Positions 24,072 to 35,421 of a stretch of DNA of 64,000 bases are shown piece by piece; positions within the stretch are counted from its first letter, which is position 1; each line of letters opens with the position of its first letter. The notes beneath the pieces are model-generated. The model made no database searches and was not told where the DNA came from. It worked only from the letters and a program-made list of their open reading frames with translations. Position numbers and translations under genes: made by a program. Source of the stretch: Karstenula rhodostoma CBS 690.94 (Eukaryota; Ascomycota; Dothideomycetes; Pleosporales; Didymosphaeriaceae); NCBI GenBank assembly GCA_010093485.1, contig MU001514.1, positions 44,357 to 108,356 on the forward strand, in the 5' to 3' direction.

Positions 24072-26401
24072 CTAAGAAATGAAAATCCCTTGGAAGAATG
24101 TCTCCACGCCCTTTACACCCTCCCCATCCAGCTCTCCGATGAACCCAACATACTGATCTGGCCTCGTAACAACGACGCAGCCGCGCTCCTTCTCGACACC
24201 ATAATTCTTGTACGCTTCTCCATGTCCTTCGTGGTAGCTCAAATCGTCCACGAACACGCTGTTGTAGTCCCATCCAGTCTTGCTATCGAACGGATGTAAA
24301 ACTTCCGGAAAGTCACGGAGGAGTTCTGTCTCAGTTCGCTTGGCCGAATGGCATGTCAGGATGCCGATGTCCTTGTGGATATGAGGTGCAAGGAACGTAG
24401 ACGCGGTAAATTTCGTACAAAAAGCATACAGGCGTTCTTTTTGTGCGGGTGAGAGAACGTTGCCCGCGAAGACCACGAGGCGGAAGCGGCCGTCGGATTT
24501 GAACCACTCCTGGAAATGCCTGGGGGTGGGAGTGCGTTAGCGGTGATCCACCGGATGAAGAAGCTTGTCACATGTTTAACATACCACGGTCGCGCGTCGC
24601 TTTGGTTCAGGACTTTACAGCTCGGCAACCGCATCCCTAGCTTGATGTTGGTGGCCAATTCCTGCTTCCCAGCGATCTGCGTCTTGGAAGAAGAGACGTC
24701 TGTGCCGTCACCCTGCTCAGCTGCATCGCCTCCCTTGGCCACGAGCATACTAGAACCGTAGTCTACCGAAAGCCCCGACGCGAACATGTTGCCTGTCACG
24801 AAAGCATCCTTGAACTCGGTCATGTTGACGCCTGACTCGTCCAGGACATCCTTTGCCGGGCGACCGGAAAACAAGCGGGAAAACTTGTGATCGAAGTTGA
24901 TAAGATCTTGAGCGATTCGTCTACGCTCCGACTGGTAAGTCTTCAAGATGGATGGCTGCGCTACGCCCTTTACAACTAGAGCAAGCTTCCAGCCGAGATT
25001 GAAGGCATCTTGCATCGAAACATTCATGCCTTGGCCGGCTTTAGGAGAGTGAGTGTGTACAGCGTCACCGGCCAAGAAGACTCTGTTCTTGTAGTCGAAG
25101 TTGGTACCGACTCGTTGTCCTATCTGGTACGCTGTCCACCAGTCACAGTACTCGTACGTGAGTTTGTATGGCGCTATGATTTTCTGAGCAGCCTTGATGA
25201 TGGTATCCGGCGTGATCTTGGAGCGGTCCGCGCGTCCACTGGCGTCGGGTTTGATCTCCGTGAGTTGGATGTATAGTCGAACGAGCTTATTCTCGCGAGG
25301 AATGACCATTAGAGACCCGGAAGATGCACTGTGGACAGCGCAGCGCTCACGGATATCTGGGAAATCTGTAATGGGTATAACATCTAGCCGTAGTCAACAT
25401 CTGGTTTCTTGAAATCAATCGAATAGCCTACCCAAGACTCCCCAGATGTAATCCGTCGGCTCTCCCTCTAACTGAAAGCCAAGTTGCCGCCTAGTCCAGC
25501 TGTGTGCACCATCGCACCCAACCATGAATTTGGCTCTAACCACCTCCGTGCTCCCAGCATTGGCCCTGCTCTGAGCAATGAGGTCATCTGTATCATCATC
25601 GGCTAAGTTGCTCCTGAACAGACCATCTTCAACGGTGGTCCCATTGCTCTGGGCCGGAGTAGCTTCTTCCTCTGTAAGATGCCTAAGCTGCACTTTGAGT
25701 GGATACGTTTCTGGTGAATAGTCGTCACAGAGGTCTTCCGATATCGACAGAGATTCCGGAAGGACAGCGCGCTCGACACGAAGCGAATCTTTCGAGTGTT
25801 TCTTGATATTATCCAAGAAAAACCTCTCAATGCGCCCTTGATGCAGGACAATCTGAGTAAATCGCGAAAGGCCAACTATGGCATCAGGTATGCGATCAGA
25901 CCTTCGTAAAGTGCCATCCTCCCCGGGATTCTGACTAGATGTAAGTAGTAGAAGCGGGCAGAAAATATTTTACATACCCACATGCACATCTACAAATATT
26001 TTCGTCAGTAACAATGGGCGTTTGAGGTTGGAGAGATTGTCGGTCGTCGATGAGTACTTACCTCCAGCATATGATTCGCCTCCTTCCATGCCCGATCTGC
26101 GAATCCGAAGCTGTCAAAGATTTCAAGGCTGCGGCTCTGCAGCCCATCAGCCTGGCCGTTGAATATCTTCGTGCTGCGTTTGTCGACTATCCGGGCGTTT
26201 ATCCCGCATCGTGCCATCCACGTAGCCAGCATCAAACTTGGGTAAATCAGCAATACACCAAGAACCGTGTTGTACCATGCAATCTCACCCAGCAGGACCA
26301 GCGCCGACGATCAAGCTATTCGCGATTTAGCAGGCGAAATATTCTAAATCTAATGTCACTTACACGTCGCATTGCGACTCAGGAAGCTCTTTTGCCGTCA
26401 T
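24072..26401 (-). CDS. FAD-dependent phenol 2-monooxygenase-like hydroxylase
   Basis: Seven exons (26364-26401, 26289-26315, 26062-26236, 25978-25989, 25432-25930, 24585-25383, 24072-24519) join in frame to 665 aa. Exon 4 is only 12 bp (MCMW), and it is needed to connect NHMLE to NPGEDGTLRR. Visible motifs are FAD dinucleotide binding LIVGAGPAGLMLATW, the DG motif FMVGCDGAHSWTRRQLG, the GD motif VFLAGDAVHTHSPKAGQGMN, and a C-terminal thioredoxin-like dimerisation region. The family uses NADPH and O2 to ortho-hydroxylate phenols, in the cytosol. It is divergently transcribed from a short-chain dehydrogenase 0.94 kb away, a possible catabolic pair. The precise aromatic substrate is unknown. Confidence 0.9.
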
Positions 26402-27344
26402 AACTATCACTGGTGCTCTGGTTGCCAACAGCGGGCCCGGAAGAGGCTGGTGTGATGCTGAAAATCTCCAGCAGATGCACTTGGATGTCCAGAACCTACG
26501 CAGAAGACGATGAAGATATTGCAACTCGTCGCTTGGATGTTGGTCGCGAATACAAGTTTTGTCGTACTTGGAGAAGAGTTTCACGAGATTGCAAAAGAAC
26601 GGCAGTAAGCGTAAGGATAAGCAGTGGCAGGGCTCACGTCTTATTTACCTCCAATGGAAAACGGTCCGGTCACCTGCACGGTACCTATATACAACCTATG
26701 AGCAGGAGCTTCCACACGCTGTGAACCCCACATTAGACGCGAAGCCGGTACACGCTACTCCTTTTCGAAGCGATTTGGACCACCTTGAGGGGTGTAAAGG
26801 TAGTGCAGGTGAACAGTCAGTAATTCGTAATCCGTAATCCGTCGTGGGGTAAGGAATTAGCTTAAGGGCTGCGATGCGGGGCGATCAATGGACGGACCCC
26901 GCTCCCGATCTAGTGATCGTCACATAAGCCTTGAGAGTTCATGATCGTAGCCAACAATCTCATAGGAGAATCCGTCACTACGTTCCCGAAGCAGAATTCA
27001 TCACCAGGCTTTTAGTTGTGTGGCGGGTTTGGTACAACCTTCGAATAGGCGAGAGAGCGAATGCGTCAACAGAAGAATGTCGTCATGATTTGGGCCAGAC
27101 TCCAAGGTCGATGACATCGGCAAACCTGGAGGCGAAAAGCTTAGAACCGTGCTCCCATGCGAGATACAGATGATATGACAGGTCCGACGATCTGGTGGTA
27201 TTAAGACTGCTTTCAACGTCATGGCCGGAGACTCGCGGAGCGCGACCAAAAAGTGGAACCTTCAGTATAAAGAGACGTCCCTGACTTGTAAAATAAAGCA
27301 AAGTCAAAAACGTCCAAGATATCTACCCGGGATAGCTCAAAACC
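26402..27344. promoter_or_regulatory. Divergent promoter region, monooxygenase / SDR
   Basis: The 943 bp separate the starts of two oppositely transcribed genes. A TATA element (TATAAA, 27266-27271) lies about 75 bp before the SDR start. No conserved protein is seen in the short frames here. Confidence 0.5.
27266..27271 (+). promoter_or_regulatory. TATA box of SDR gene
   Basis: TATAAA in CAGTATAAAGAG lies about 75 bp before ATG 27345, a usual distance for fungi. Confidence 0.45.
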
Positions 27345-28124
27345 ATGTCGGCCAAGACCTACGCGTTCAAGACAGCCGTTGTCACTGGGGGAGGCGGTGG
27401 CATTGGTAAAGCATTGTCGCAACAACTTATCAAGGACGGAAAGAAAGTTATCATCGTGGGACGGACCGAATCGACATTAAAGGCGACCGCCACAGAAATC
27501 CGAGCCGCCGCATACTACGTTTTGGATACAGGAGACATTCAGTCTATACCCGCCTTCATTCAGAAGCTCATCTCTGAACATCCAGATGTCGACTGCTTAA
27601 TTAACAACGCTGGAGTGCAACGACCCATCCAGGTCAACAAACAGGATCCGAGCGAGTTCCTCCAAAAAGCCGATCAAGAGATTGACATAAATATCCGAGG
27701 GCCGATGCACTTCATCTTGCAACTACTCGATCACTTCAATTCAAAACCGAATGCGCTCATCGTCAACGTGTCATCGGTCCTTGGATTCGTACCTTTCTCT
27801 GTAATCAATCCGGTATACTGCGCTACGAAGTCTTGGGTGCATTTCTGGAGCATGAGCCTGCGAAAACAGTTGGAAGGCTCAGATGTGAACGTGGTGGAGA
27901 TTGCGCCACCTATGGTCGCCACAGATCTCCATCGTGAGAGGGACAATCCGGACGACAACAAGAAGGAGAATGCTCCACAGACAATGACGACGGATGAGTT
28001 CGTGGACGAGGTGATGCAGAAGTGGAAGAATGGCGAGACGATGATTACGGCCGGACCGGGGAATAAGATTGTGAATACCTGGGAGGAAAGCATGCAGCCC
28101 CTGTTCGAAAAGATGGTGCACTAA
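27345..28124 (+). CDS. Short-chain dehydrogenase/reductase, DltE-like
   Basis: This is a single-exon gene of 259 aa. The N-terminal Rossmann motif TGGGGGIGKALS (cofactor binding), the NNAG motif (CLINNAGVQ), the catalytic Ser region (NVSSVLGF) and the Y-x3-K pair (YCATK, Tyr at residue 158) are all present. The length and the 'GGGGIG' form resemble the DltE-type classical SDR subgroup. Such enzymes interconvert alcohols and ketones with NAD(P)H, in the cytosol. Its divergent neighbour is a phenol-hydroxylase-like enzyme, so a shared aromatic or dihydrodiol substrate is possible but only inferred. ATG 27345 has a favourable AACCATGTC context. Confidence 0.92.
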   Translation: MSAKTYAFKTAVVTGGGGGIGKALSQQLIKDGKKVIIVGRTESTLKATATEIRAAAYYVLDTGDIQSIPAFIQKLISEHPDVDCLINNAGVQRPIQVNKQDPSEFLQKADQEIDINIRGPMHFILQLLDHFNSKPNALIVNVSSVLGFVPFSVINPVYCATKSWVHFWSMSLRKQLEGSDVNVVEIAPPMVATDLHRERDNPDDNKKENAPQTMTTDEFVDEVMQKWKNGETMITAGPGNKIVNTWEESMQPLFEKMVH

Positions 28125-28469
28125 GCTTGTGGGTGTGGAATAGATGGGATAATAATATAATCATATTGTACGATCGCAAGATGGATATCGGGTGTAAACA
28201 TAAACGACTATAGTCCGCAGGAGGGAGCTTCCATGCCCATTGGTGATTGAAATAATGACAATTCACCTCCTTTGCTGATGGAATATGGGAACACTTGAAA
28301 TCACTGTGTCGCCAACTTAGCGGAAAGGATGCACGGCGGTGCACGGACATGGCTGCGGTTTTGGTGTTCTGGTTTGTTTACACCCCACCCGAACAACCTT
28401 GCCTGTTCATGCGACACCAGCCAGCAGCAACCTTTATCCGTCTTGAACATAGCAACATTCGCCGGCAAC
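28125..28469. promoter_or_regulatory. Intergenic, upstream of Csm1
   Basis: It holds the 3' end of the SDR gene and the promoter/5' leader of the Csm1-like gene. No gene is recognised. Confidence 0.4.
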
Positions 28470-30143
28470 ATGGCACCGCGCGGCGCTGCAGTGAATCTAT
28501 CTTTCACCGTCGATTCCGCGTCCGAAGACGAATCGATGGACGAGCTGAACGCCTTGCCGACCCCCGATTCGAATACTGAGAACAAGGCGCCAGGGCGCAA
28601 ACCGCGTGGGAAAGCCGCGCAAATGGCAAAATCTACAGTCGCGACGAAGGCTGCGGCAAACCCAAAAACAACAACGCGTCGCGCAAGTGGAAACAGCGTC
28701 CTCGCCGCGAAGAAGCAAGGTGCAGCTGTCACGAAGAAGACGGGTGCCCGCAGCGGTCGCAAGGCCCTAGATGAGCGACAAAACGACAACGGAAACGAGA
28801 CGGAAGAAGTGGACGAGTTTGATGCCGAAGAGGAACCCGTCGCGCCAGTAGAGCCCAAGACAGCCAGGAGGGGTCGGCCACCCGCGAAAGCGAAGGCGGT
28901 CGCTGAAGAGGCAGCTGCAGAAGAACCAGCGCCGAAGAAAAGGGGCAGAAAAGCCGCAGAGAAGGAGCCCGCAGCAAAAAAGGAGGCAAAGCCGAAGGCA
29001 GCGGCAAAGCCTCGAGGAGGGAAGCGCGCCGTGAGAGCTGAAATCCCAGAGACGCAGCCAGAACCTGAACCCGAGCCGATGGACATTGAGCCGTCGATTG
29101 CGGTTGAAGATGAAGTCGAAGAGGTGCCCGAAAGCATACCAGAGCCGCAGAAACCCGCACCACGACGCGCCCAGCAAACTGCCAGAACTGCACGGCAGAC
29201 ATCGGCTGGCCCAAGACGGGCAGGAAGCGTGTCGGACACAGAACGGGACCCGATATTGAGGCGCAAGGTTGGCGACCTCACCAAGAAGCTTGAGGCTATG
29301 ACGGTCAAGTACGAGAACCTTAAAGAGGCAGCAACGTCGGGCAAAGAATCCAACTTCGACCAGCTCAAGAGAAAAACCGAGCAGACAGCGAAAGGTGCGT
29401 AGCACAATGCTATCTCATGAGATGCTGCTAACTTCTTTGTAGATCAAGATGCTGTGATCAAGGCGCTCAAACAACAGATCACCGAATTGCAGTCACGGAC
29501 TGCTGAGATTGCCGCTCTGAGGAAAGACGTCGCCAAGGCAGAGAAAGAGAACGCTCGCCTGGCGGCAGAAAACCAGAAGACGAGCGAGTCCCTTGCTACA
29601 GCGCACAAGGAAAAGGAGACGCTTTCGACAAAACTTGCAGCTGCACGGTCTACAGCACCACCTGAAACCAAGAATGTGCCTGGTAGCGCGGTCAAGGCGC
29701 GGTCAACAGGCGTCGTGCTTCCAGGCCAACTTGAAGCCGCCAAGAAAGCACAATTTCAAGACCAGAAGGTGGAGCTCTACAGCGATCTAACCAACCTCTT
29801 GGTCATGGGCGTGAAGAAGAACGAGGAAGGTGACGATATATACGATTGCATACAGACCGGTCGCAACGGAAGTGAGTCGCCCCATGCATCGAGTCTAAAA
29901 TCCCCGCGCTAACTGTGTGTAGCTCTTCATTTCCAACTGGCCGTCATGACCGAAGGTGACTCGTACGAAGAACATGAGTTCGTCTATCAACCCCTGTTGA
30001 ACGAGCAGCGCGACAGGGAACTTATCGACCTACTACCGGACTACCTCACTGAGGAGATCAGTTTCCCCCGCGCACAGGCGCCGAAGTTCTACACAAAAGT
30101 CGTAGACTCCATGTCTAAGAAGATAATCCTGGAGGAGGATTAG
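28470..30143 (+). CDS. Monopolin subunit Csm1/Pcs1-like chromosome segregation protein
   Basis: Three exons (28470-29394, 29443-29871, 29923-30143) give 524 aa. Residues 1-250 are disordered and rich in Lys/Ala/Pro with AT-hook-like RGRPP and KKRGRK patches. Residues about 270-390 form a coiled coil (KVGDLTKKLEAM, ALKQQITELQ, EKENARLAAEN). The C-terminal globular Csm1 domain runs from YSDLTNLLVMGVKKNEE through LHFQLAV and EFVYQPLLNEQRDREL to IISKK-like basic residues. In yeasts Csm1/Pcs1 works with Lrs4/Mde4 at rDNA and kinetochores to co-orient sister chromatids and prevent merotelic attachment. The long basic N-terminus is larger than in yeast Csm1 and may bind DNA directly. Confidence 0.88.
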
Positions 30144-30696
30144 TGGCTCCAAGCTTTGATCCTAATCTTCATGCTACATGCCGCTACGGCATGTAATATA
30201 ATGGTTTGGAATTGCTCTGTGTGGGTTGGGCCGTGGCAAGGCGTTCAGGTGCCTGGGACCTCTAGATACCGCTTCTTTATTTGCTTTGACTGGATGTAGG
30301 GTTTGTCGAGCATGTTGTACTTTGAGAAGTTACGAGATATCTTATTCGAACCGCTACAGAGGGGAAACTGAATGGTGAGTGCACATTCCAGTCAACTCTT
30401 TGTGTCCGCGGCGGGTGGCATATGTGAACCTTGTTTTGGGAAATGCGAGGAGGGGTTCGGGCGTCTTGAAGACGCAGAGCTCGCGCAGATGCTCTTAGCA
30501 GTTCCCGAGGAGGTTCGTCAGATGCGCGCAAAGGGCGTCGTATGGAGCGTGTTGGTACAATTGGAGACTGTATCTACAGTTTTACATGCCCATCGCACTT
30601 CCGTCTATCCGAGCATGCTGCGACCTTCCATCGCACGTCCCCCTGCTTGTGTGTTCAAGCGTACGTTGCTTCCACTTTTCCTGATATATGCCCAAA
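30144..30696. other. Intergenic, convergent 3' ends
   Basis: It lies between the Csm1-like gene (+) and Atp19 (-). No conserved frame is seen; likely 3' UTRs. Confidence 0.5.
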
Positions 30697-31165
30697 TCAA
30701 TGCTTCGTGCCGGTGACCTTTTCCTCGGCCTTCTTTACGAAGTCTCTATGCGGTCGTTAGCCTCAATCTCCCTAGGGCGCGCATCCTGGCCATGCATCGG
30801 CGCGAGAAAGGTGGATGTCCATACTTTACGAAGCTCTCCTCCTCCTTGCTCTTCGCGTTGATGGGAGGGGTCGTCTGCTCGGTCTTCTTGCTGCCGCCCA
30901 AGGAGAGGTAGATGCCGGCGAACGTCGTGCCCAGGGTCGCCATCGCGAGCTGTCATTCCACTTGTCAGCGTCCATCCATCACCACCATCTCCATCCCCTC
31001 GCAGCGCTCCTCTCGCGTCTTCCACAAAGCCAGCCGCGGCGCTTATAGAGTAAGTATGGAGCTCCAATCGCGCGAGGAGTAACTGTGTCGAAGATTTGCG
31101 CAACCGGCGGATGGGGGGCAACGTACGACGTGCGATCCGACCTGGCGGCCGGCGATGGTATACAT
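30697..31165 (-). CDS. ATP19: Mitochondrial ATP synthase subunit k (Atp19)
   Basis: Three exons (31127-31165, 30825-30949, 30697-30745) encode 70 aa: MYTIAGRQVGSHV, then LAMATLGTTFAGIYLSLGG, then a soluble tail with TPPINAKSKEEESFVKDF and ending TGTKH. The single membrane helix followed by GGSKK and the PPINA-S-KEEE motif are those of the F1Fo ATP synthase subunit k family, a small inner-membrane subunit involved in complex dimer stability. Splice sites are GTACGT, GTATGG and CAG/TAG, and the sum is a whole number of codons. The first intron is long for this window (177 bp). It starts 373 bp from the divergent Mtp18 gene, another inner-membrane protein. Confidence 0.87.
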
Positions 31166-31538
31166 AGCAACCATGATGGCGGTATTGGGTGTGTATTCGG
31201 CCGGGGAGGGGCAGATGAGGGCTCAATGGATGGTGCGGGTGCGGCCTTTGGGTCGTCTGCTCGGGGAAGCTTTTCGGAGGAGCCAGGACGGCGCGATGAG
31301 TAAGCGGGTCACCAGCCACAGGGTCAGCCACAGGCAGAGCCACCGTCACAAGCTCGGTTGGACGATGTGACGTACCTGCTACCTAGCTATCAACCGAGGG
31401 GAGTCGCGCTTGGTCATGTTGGAGATGCTTTTTAGCTAGCTCGTCTTCATTTCATCTTTTGCTCCCAGTGCAAGAAGCCTCGTTTAGCCTCTGCCCTCCA
31501 TTGGAGTCCACAATTGCGCTTCAAAGATACCAGCCATC
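31166..31538. promoter_or_regulatory. Bidirectional promoter between ATP19 and MTP18
   Basis: This 373-bp stretch separates two divergent genes for mitochondrial inner-membrane proteins. No TATA box is evident. A pyrimidine-rich run precedes the MTP18 start at 31539. Confidence 0.5.
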
Positions 31539-32575
31539 ATGACGAACGGCGACAAGAAGACAGACGAGGTGGATGGCGTCGCGCGGGAACGCCAGAACTC
31601 AAGACCGGACTTCTCGATTCCGCCGCCGCGCAAGAAGCTCCCCAAGGGGCTGCAGGATACACTGGACTCTGACGAGAAGATGTGGGAGATTCTGACCGAT
31701 GGACGAGCGGAGGACACGACCGACACCAACGTCCGTTACGCTGCATATGCCAGTCGCGTGAGGACTATCATGATGAGCGCGCATCGATATGTTGCGTATA
31801 CTTCAGGTATGCAATACTGGCATTGAGGATCTTCCCAGGGAATTTAGAGGTGCATTGACTGACACGCGAGCATGTAGACATTGGAGAGAGCTTCCGCCCC
31901 GTCGCCCACCCCTACCTCGTCCGCAGCGCCTACGGTATCTCATGGCTGTACATCGCAGGAGACGTAGCAAACGAAGGCTACAAAGCTTACATGAGGAATC
32001 AGCGCATTCTGAACCCCGAATCGGCGCACGAAACCGTCCATGGAAAGAACATCGTAGAGAAGGCCAAGAGCCTCAAGGACACCATGACTAACACTGGCGG
32101 TGTGAAAGCTGGCGGCGAGGGCAGCAGCTTGACCGGAGGCGAAATCGTGCCTGGTAGCATACCCGCCATCGAGGACTGGAGGGCTGTCGCCGCGCAGAGA
32201 GCAGTGTTCCAGAGCGTTGCTAGTATGGGACTGCCCGCCCTTACGATTCACAGCATCGTGCGATACTCTGGCAGAGCGATGAAGAACGTCAAGAACGTGA
32301 AATTAAGGACGTGGGGTCCTATCGGAGTAAGCACTCTCTTCCCATGACCTCGAAGAAAAAAATTGCTAATGCTCCGACAGCTTGGTATTGCCGCCGTTCC
32401 CGCCCTGCCGTACATGTTCGACGAGCCGATTGAGCATTTGACGGAGCAGATCTTCTACCACGCTTTCAAGCTGATAGGTGGACCGAAGGCGGTGGAAGGA
32501 CGGCCTGTTACTGGGCAGAAGGAATTGCGGAAAGCTGAGAGTGGTGTTGGAGAATCTGCGAGACCAGAGCTTTAA
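31539..32575 (+). CDS. Mitochondrial fission process protein 1 (Mtp18/MTFP1 family)
   Basis: Three exons (31539-31806, 31878-32326, 32381-32575) give 303 aa. After a hydrophilic N-terminus the MTFP1 domain begins at VRYAAYASRVR and continues with DIGESFRPVAHPYLVRSAYG, a membrane-like segment GISWLYIAGDVANEGYKA, a second AVFQSVASMGLPALTIHSIV and a third LGIAAVPALPYMFDEPIEHL. The closing DEPIEHLTEQIF matches the HPID-RSVD-like end of the animal protein. The animal MTFP1 sits in the inner mitochondrial membrane and influences fission. The fungal protein is longer than the roughly 166-aa animal form, through the N-terminus and a loop near residues 130-170. Confidence 0.88.
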
Positions 32576-33172
32576 TGCGATCGGGCCTGTATTGTTGTAT
32601 TTTTAACCGCTCGAGCTGGAGCTGGAGCTGGAGTTCTTGCCGGAGCTGTACATGGTGCCTTTCTCATCTCGACCGCCTCGTAAATATGACTCTCAATCAC
32701 TTTGCTCACTGTCACAATAGTACTTTCGTATTGCGCCTGAAAACACTCATCTTATCCGCATAATTGATCCGTTTATTAATGGCACATCAGTTTCTGATCG
32801 CAATTGTACCAATTTGTACCCGGTTGTCCCCCTTCCATCCGTCCACAGTATGATCTGCACGAGCAACCTCGTCACCAGAAAGTTCAGCATAGGATAATTA
32901 CCGGTTTCGTTATCGCCGGATAAGCTACTGTACGCTCGACGGCACCATACGCTTTTGGATTTCAGGCTCCACCCGTACGAGTCATCCAGGCACGCTTTCC
33001 CTGAGCTGACTAGCAGCGAGTCCCTTTCCCAAACGGGCTGTGCCTACAATCATAGCGTGAATTTTGCTTACGGCACCTATGCCCCATGGCGCAAGGGAAG
33101 TGTTGTGAGAAGAAGCTTTCAGTGCCCTCTCTCCCTTCGTCAACGTCTTCCTAGCACCGTGAGTACAGCGAC
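32576..33172. other. Intergenic with GAGCTG microsatellite
   Basis: It contains a hexamer repeat, GAGCTG about 3.5 times at 32613-32633, just after the Mtp18 stop, then the likely promoter of the P450. No gene is seen. Confidence 0.55.
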
Positions 33173-34662
33173 ATGCAGTCACTCTACCTGCTCGTCGGCA
33201 CGCTGCTAGCCTGCCATGTGCTCTACCTCTTCATCAAACGGCGCATCCGCGCGAGGAACTTACCGCCAAAGTATTGGACCATCGACCCCTTCATGAACTT
33301 GGACTGGACTTTCTCGACAGCCCTGAATGCGAAAGAACAGCTCACGCTTTTCGAAAAATACGGCCATACTTATCGGCTGTCTAAATTGACTAACCCTATG
33401 GCCGCCATCGTAACGTGCCATCCCGAAAACGCCCACGCTGTTCTAGTAGGACAGGATTGGGGTATTGGGTTCCGCAAGCCAGGCATGGGGCAGATGCTTG
33501 GGAGTGGGTTTATTTGCACGGACGGGCCGGAATGGAAGAGGAGTAGGAAGATGCTGAGACCGGCGTTCCACCGACCGAATATTGACAATTTCAACGTGTT
33601 GGAAGGAGTTGCAGATAAAGTCATTGCGAGTATCGAAGCTGCGGATGGCAAGGTGGAGATGAGCTCATTGATGTATGATGCCGTAAGTGCTAGTAACCTC
33701 GTAGGATAACAGCATAAGGGTAGCTGACTTGAACGCAGCTCATGCACTCGTCTATGCAGTTCATCCTAGGAATCGATTCGACCGAGGCGGACGATGGGAG
33801 GCCTATGAATGCGCAGACGTTCAACAAGCTTTGGCAAGAGGGTCTGCTTGGTATGGGCATACGACTTTTGCTTGGAGAAAGCCTTTCCAAAACCTTCCTT
33901 CCCAAAGCACGATATCAAGACGTGTGCGACCAGATCCACAGCTTCCTCGATTTTGCCATCGACAAAGGCGAAAAAGCAGACCCAGACCCAACAAAAAAGA
34001 CGAAAACCATGGCCGAGATTGTGACGCCGCAAGCTAAAGACCGAGCCGATGCCCGTAGCCAGCTCGCGCAGACAATGCTAGCATCACAAGATACGACCGG
34101 GGTCCTGACGTGCAACGTCGTTCACCTCTTGTCCTCCCGTCCCGACCTTTGGGCGCAGCTCCGCAAAGAAGTCTCGTCCGCGAGCCCTGAACTGCTCACC
34201 TGGGACGGACTCCGCTCAAACACTACCATCCAAAATATTCTCTTGGAAACTTTGCGCCTGCGCCCTGTCTTTCCGCAGACTGGCCGCATTGCTATCCGTG
34301 ACACAGTGCTCCCCTCCGGAGGCGGTCCTAATCACGACCAGCCGCTCCCCGTGCCCGCTGGTACGTTCGCGATTTCGAATGCGTGGGGTGTACACGTCTC
34401 AAAAGAGATCTATGGACCTGATGCAAATGAGTGGAAGCCTGAAAGATGGAACAACTTCAAGCCGGGTAGCAAAGAGTTTCTGCCCTTTGGAGCTGGACCT
34501 AGGGCGTGTCTGGGGAAAGATAAGGCATTAGCCGAGGCGGCGTATCTGCTTGCCAGGCTGGCGAGGAGGTTCGAAAGCTTGGAGAGCCTGACGCCGTGGA
34601 AGCCGGACGCCAGCTTTTCTATGAAGAACAAGAAAGGGTATCGGATTACTTTCAAGGTATAG
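33173..34662 (+). CDS. Cytochrome P450, CYP52-like
   Basis: Two exons (33173-33682, 33739-34662) encode 477 aa. Residues 3-20 form an ER membrane anchor (LYLLVGTLLACHVLYLFI) followed by a basic stop and the proline hinge LPPKY. The C-helix WKRSRKMLRPAFHR, I-helix ASQDTTG (about 285-291), ExxR helix ETLRLRP (about 340), PERW, and heme loop FGAGPRACLG with the Cys ligand near residue 427 are all present. The GGGP insert after VLP and overall layout match the CYP52 clan, which hydroxylates alkane or fatty-acid ends. The usual AG before DTT is AS-Q here. No obvious pathway partner is adjacent apart from the MFS transporter 0.76 kb downstream. Confidence 0.9.
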
Positions 34663-35421
34663 AAGGACTAGACTCACGATACGAATAGTCATAAGGTATC
34701 ATTTAGTATGGATTCATAGTATAGTTGAGCACATTCCTGGTTTACTGTTGTAGATCGGGGTTTTGTCGCCGCTTAGGAACACCTATCAATATTTGCCATG
34801 CATAGGTCAGCTTCGCACCAGCAGTCCATACATGGACCTGCCGGCGCCCTGGTCCTGTTACGTAACTTTGTGTACCAGGAATCGAGCACCAGATCACGGA
34901 CTAACATGGTTTTCTCTGTCTCTTGACGTTGTCGATTGTTGCAGCCGTTTCTATGCGAGGAGCCGCGGAGAGCGCGTACCTAAAACGGAATACCTTTTGT
35001 AGACCATGGTGCTGACATTATACTTCGTTAAGTCAATTACACATGTGCGTCCAGCTTTGCCGTTGTTGACTTGCTGTTGCGCTAGGTTGCACCACAACAC
35101 CATGGTAGCTGCGGAATGTACGGTCGCACATGACCATACACACGATGTGTACAACAGCGCAGGCAGGGAAACGCTCAACAACGAGCCGGAACGGACGCGG
35201 ATGGATCCGTTATCCAATCATGGTAGGTTGGTAGTGTGCTCACTGTGTTTGCACCCGGGCCATGGTATGCACCCTTGGAACGTCATGTGCATTCCTCATT
35301 CCCTCTTGGCGAGGTATATACAACAGCAGCGTGGACTTGCTCTTACCTCTCGACCTGTTGTGGAACATTGCGTGCTTCTATCTCTTCGTTTCCGACCTGG
35401 CCGCGCAGGTTCACCGGGAGC
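34663..35421. promoter_or_regulatory. Intergenic, upstream of MFS transporter
   Basis: 759 bp lie between the P450 stop and the transporter start. Several upstream ATGs occur, and a CCAAT box is seen near 35213. Short frames show no family resemblance. Confidence 0.45.

Noticed and set aside
28301..29407. Long open frame antisense to the Csm1-like gene
   Set aside because: Low-complexity Ala/Ser/Phe composition mirrors the Lys/Ala/Pro-rich sense strand; the sense strand has family motifs and introns.
30735..31349. 204-codon minus-strand frame over ATP19
   Set aside because: It reads through ATP19 introns in another frame; the spliced ATP19 model matches a known family.
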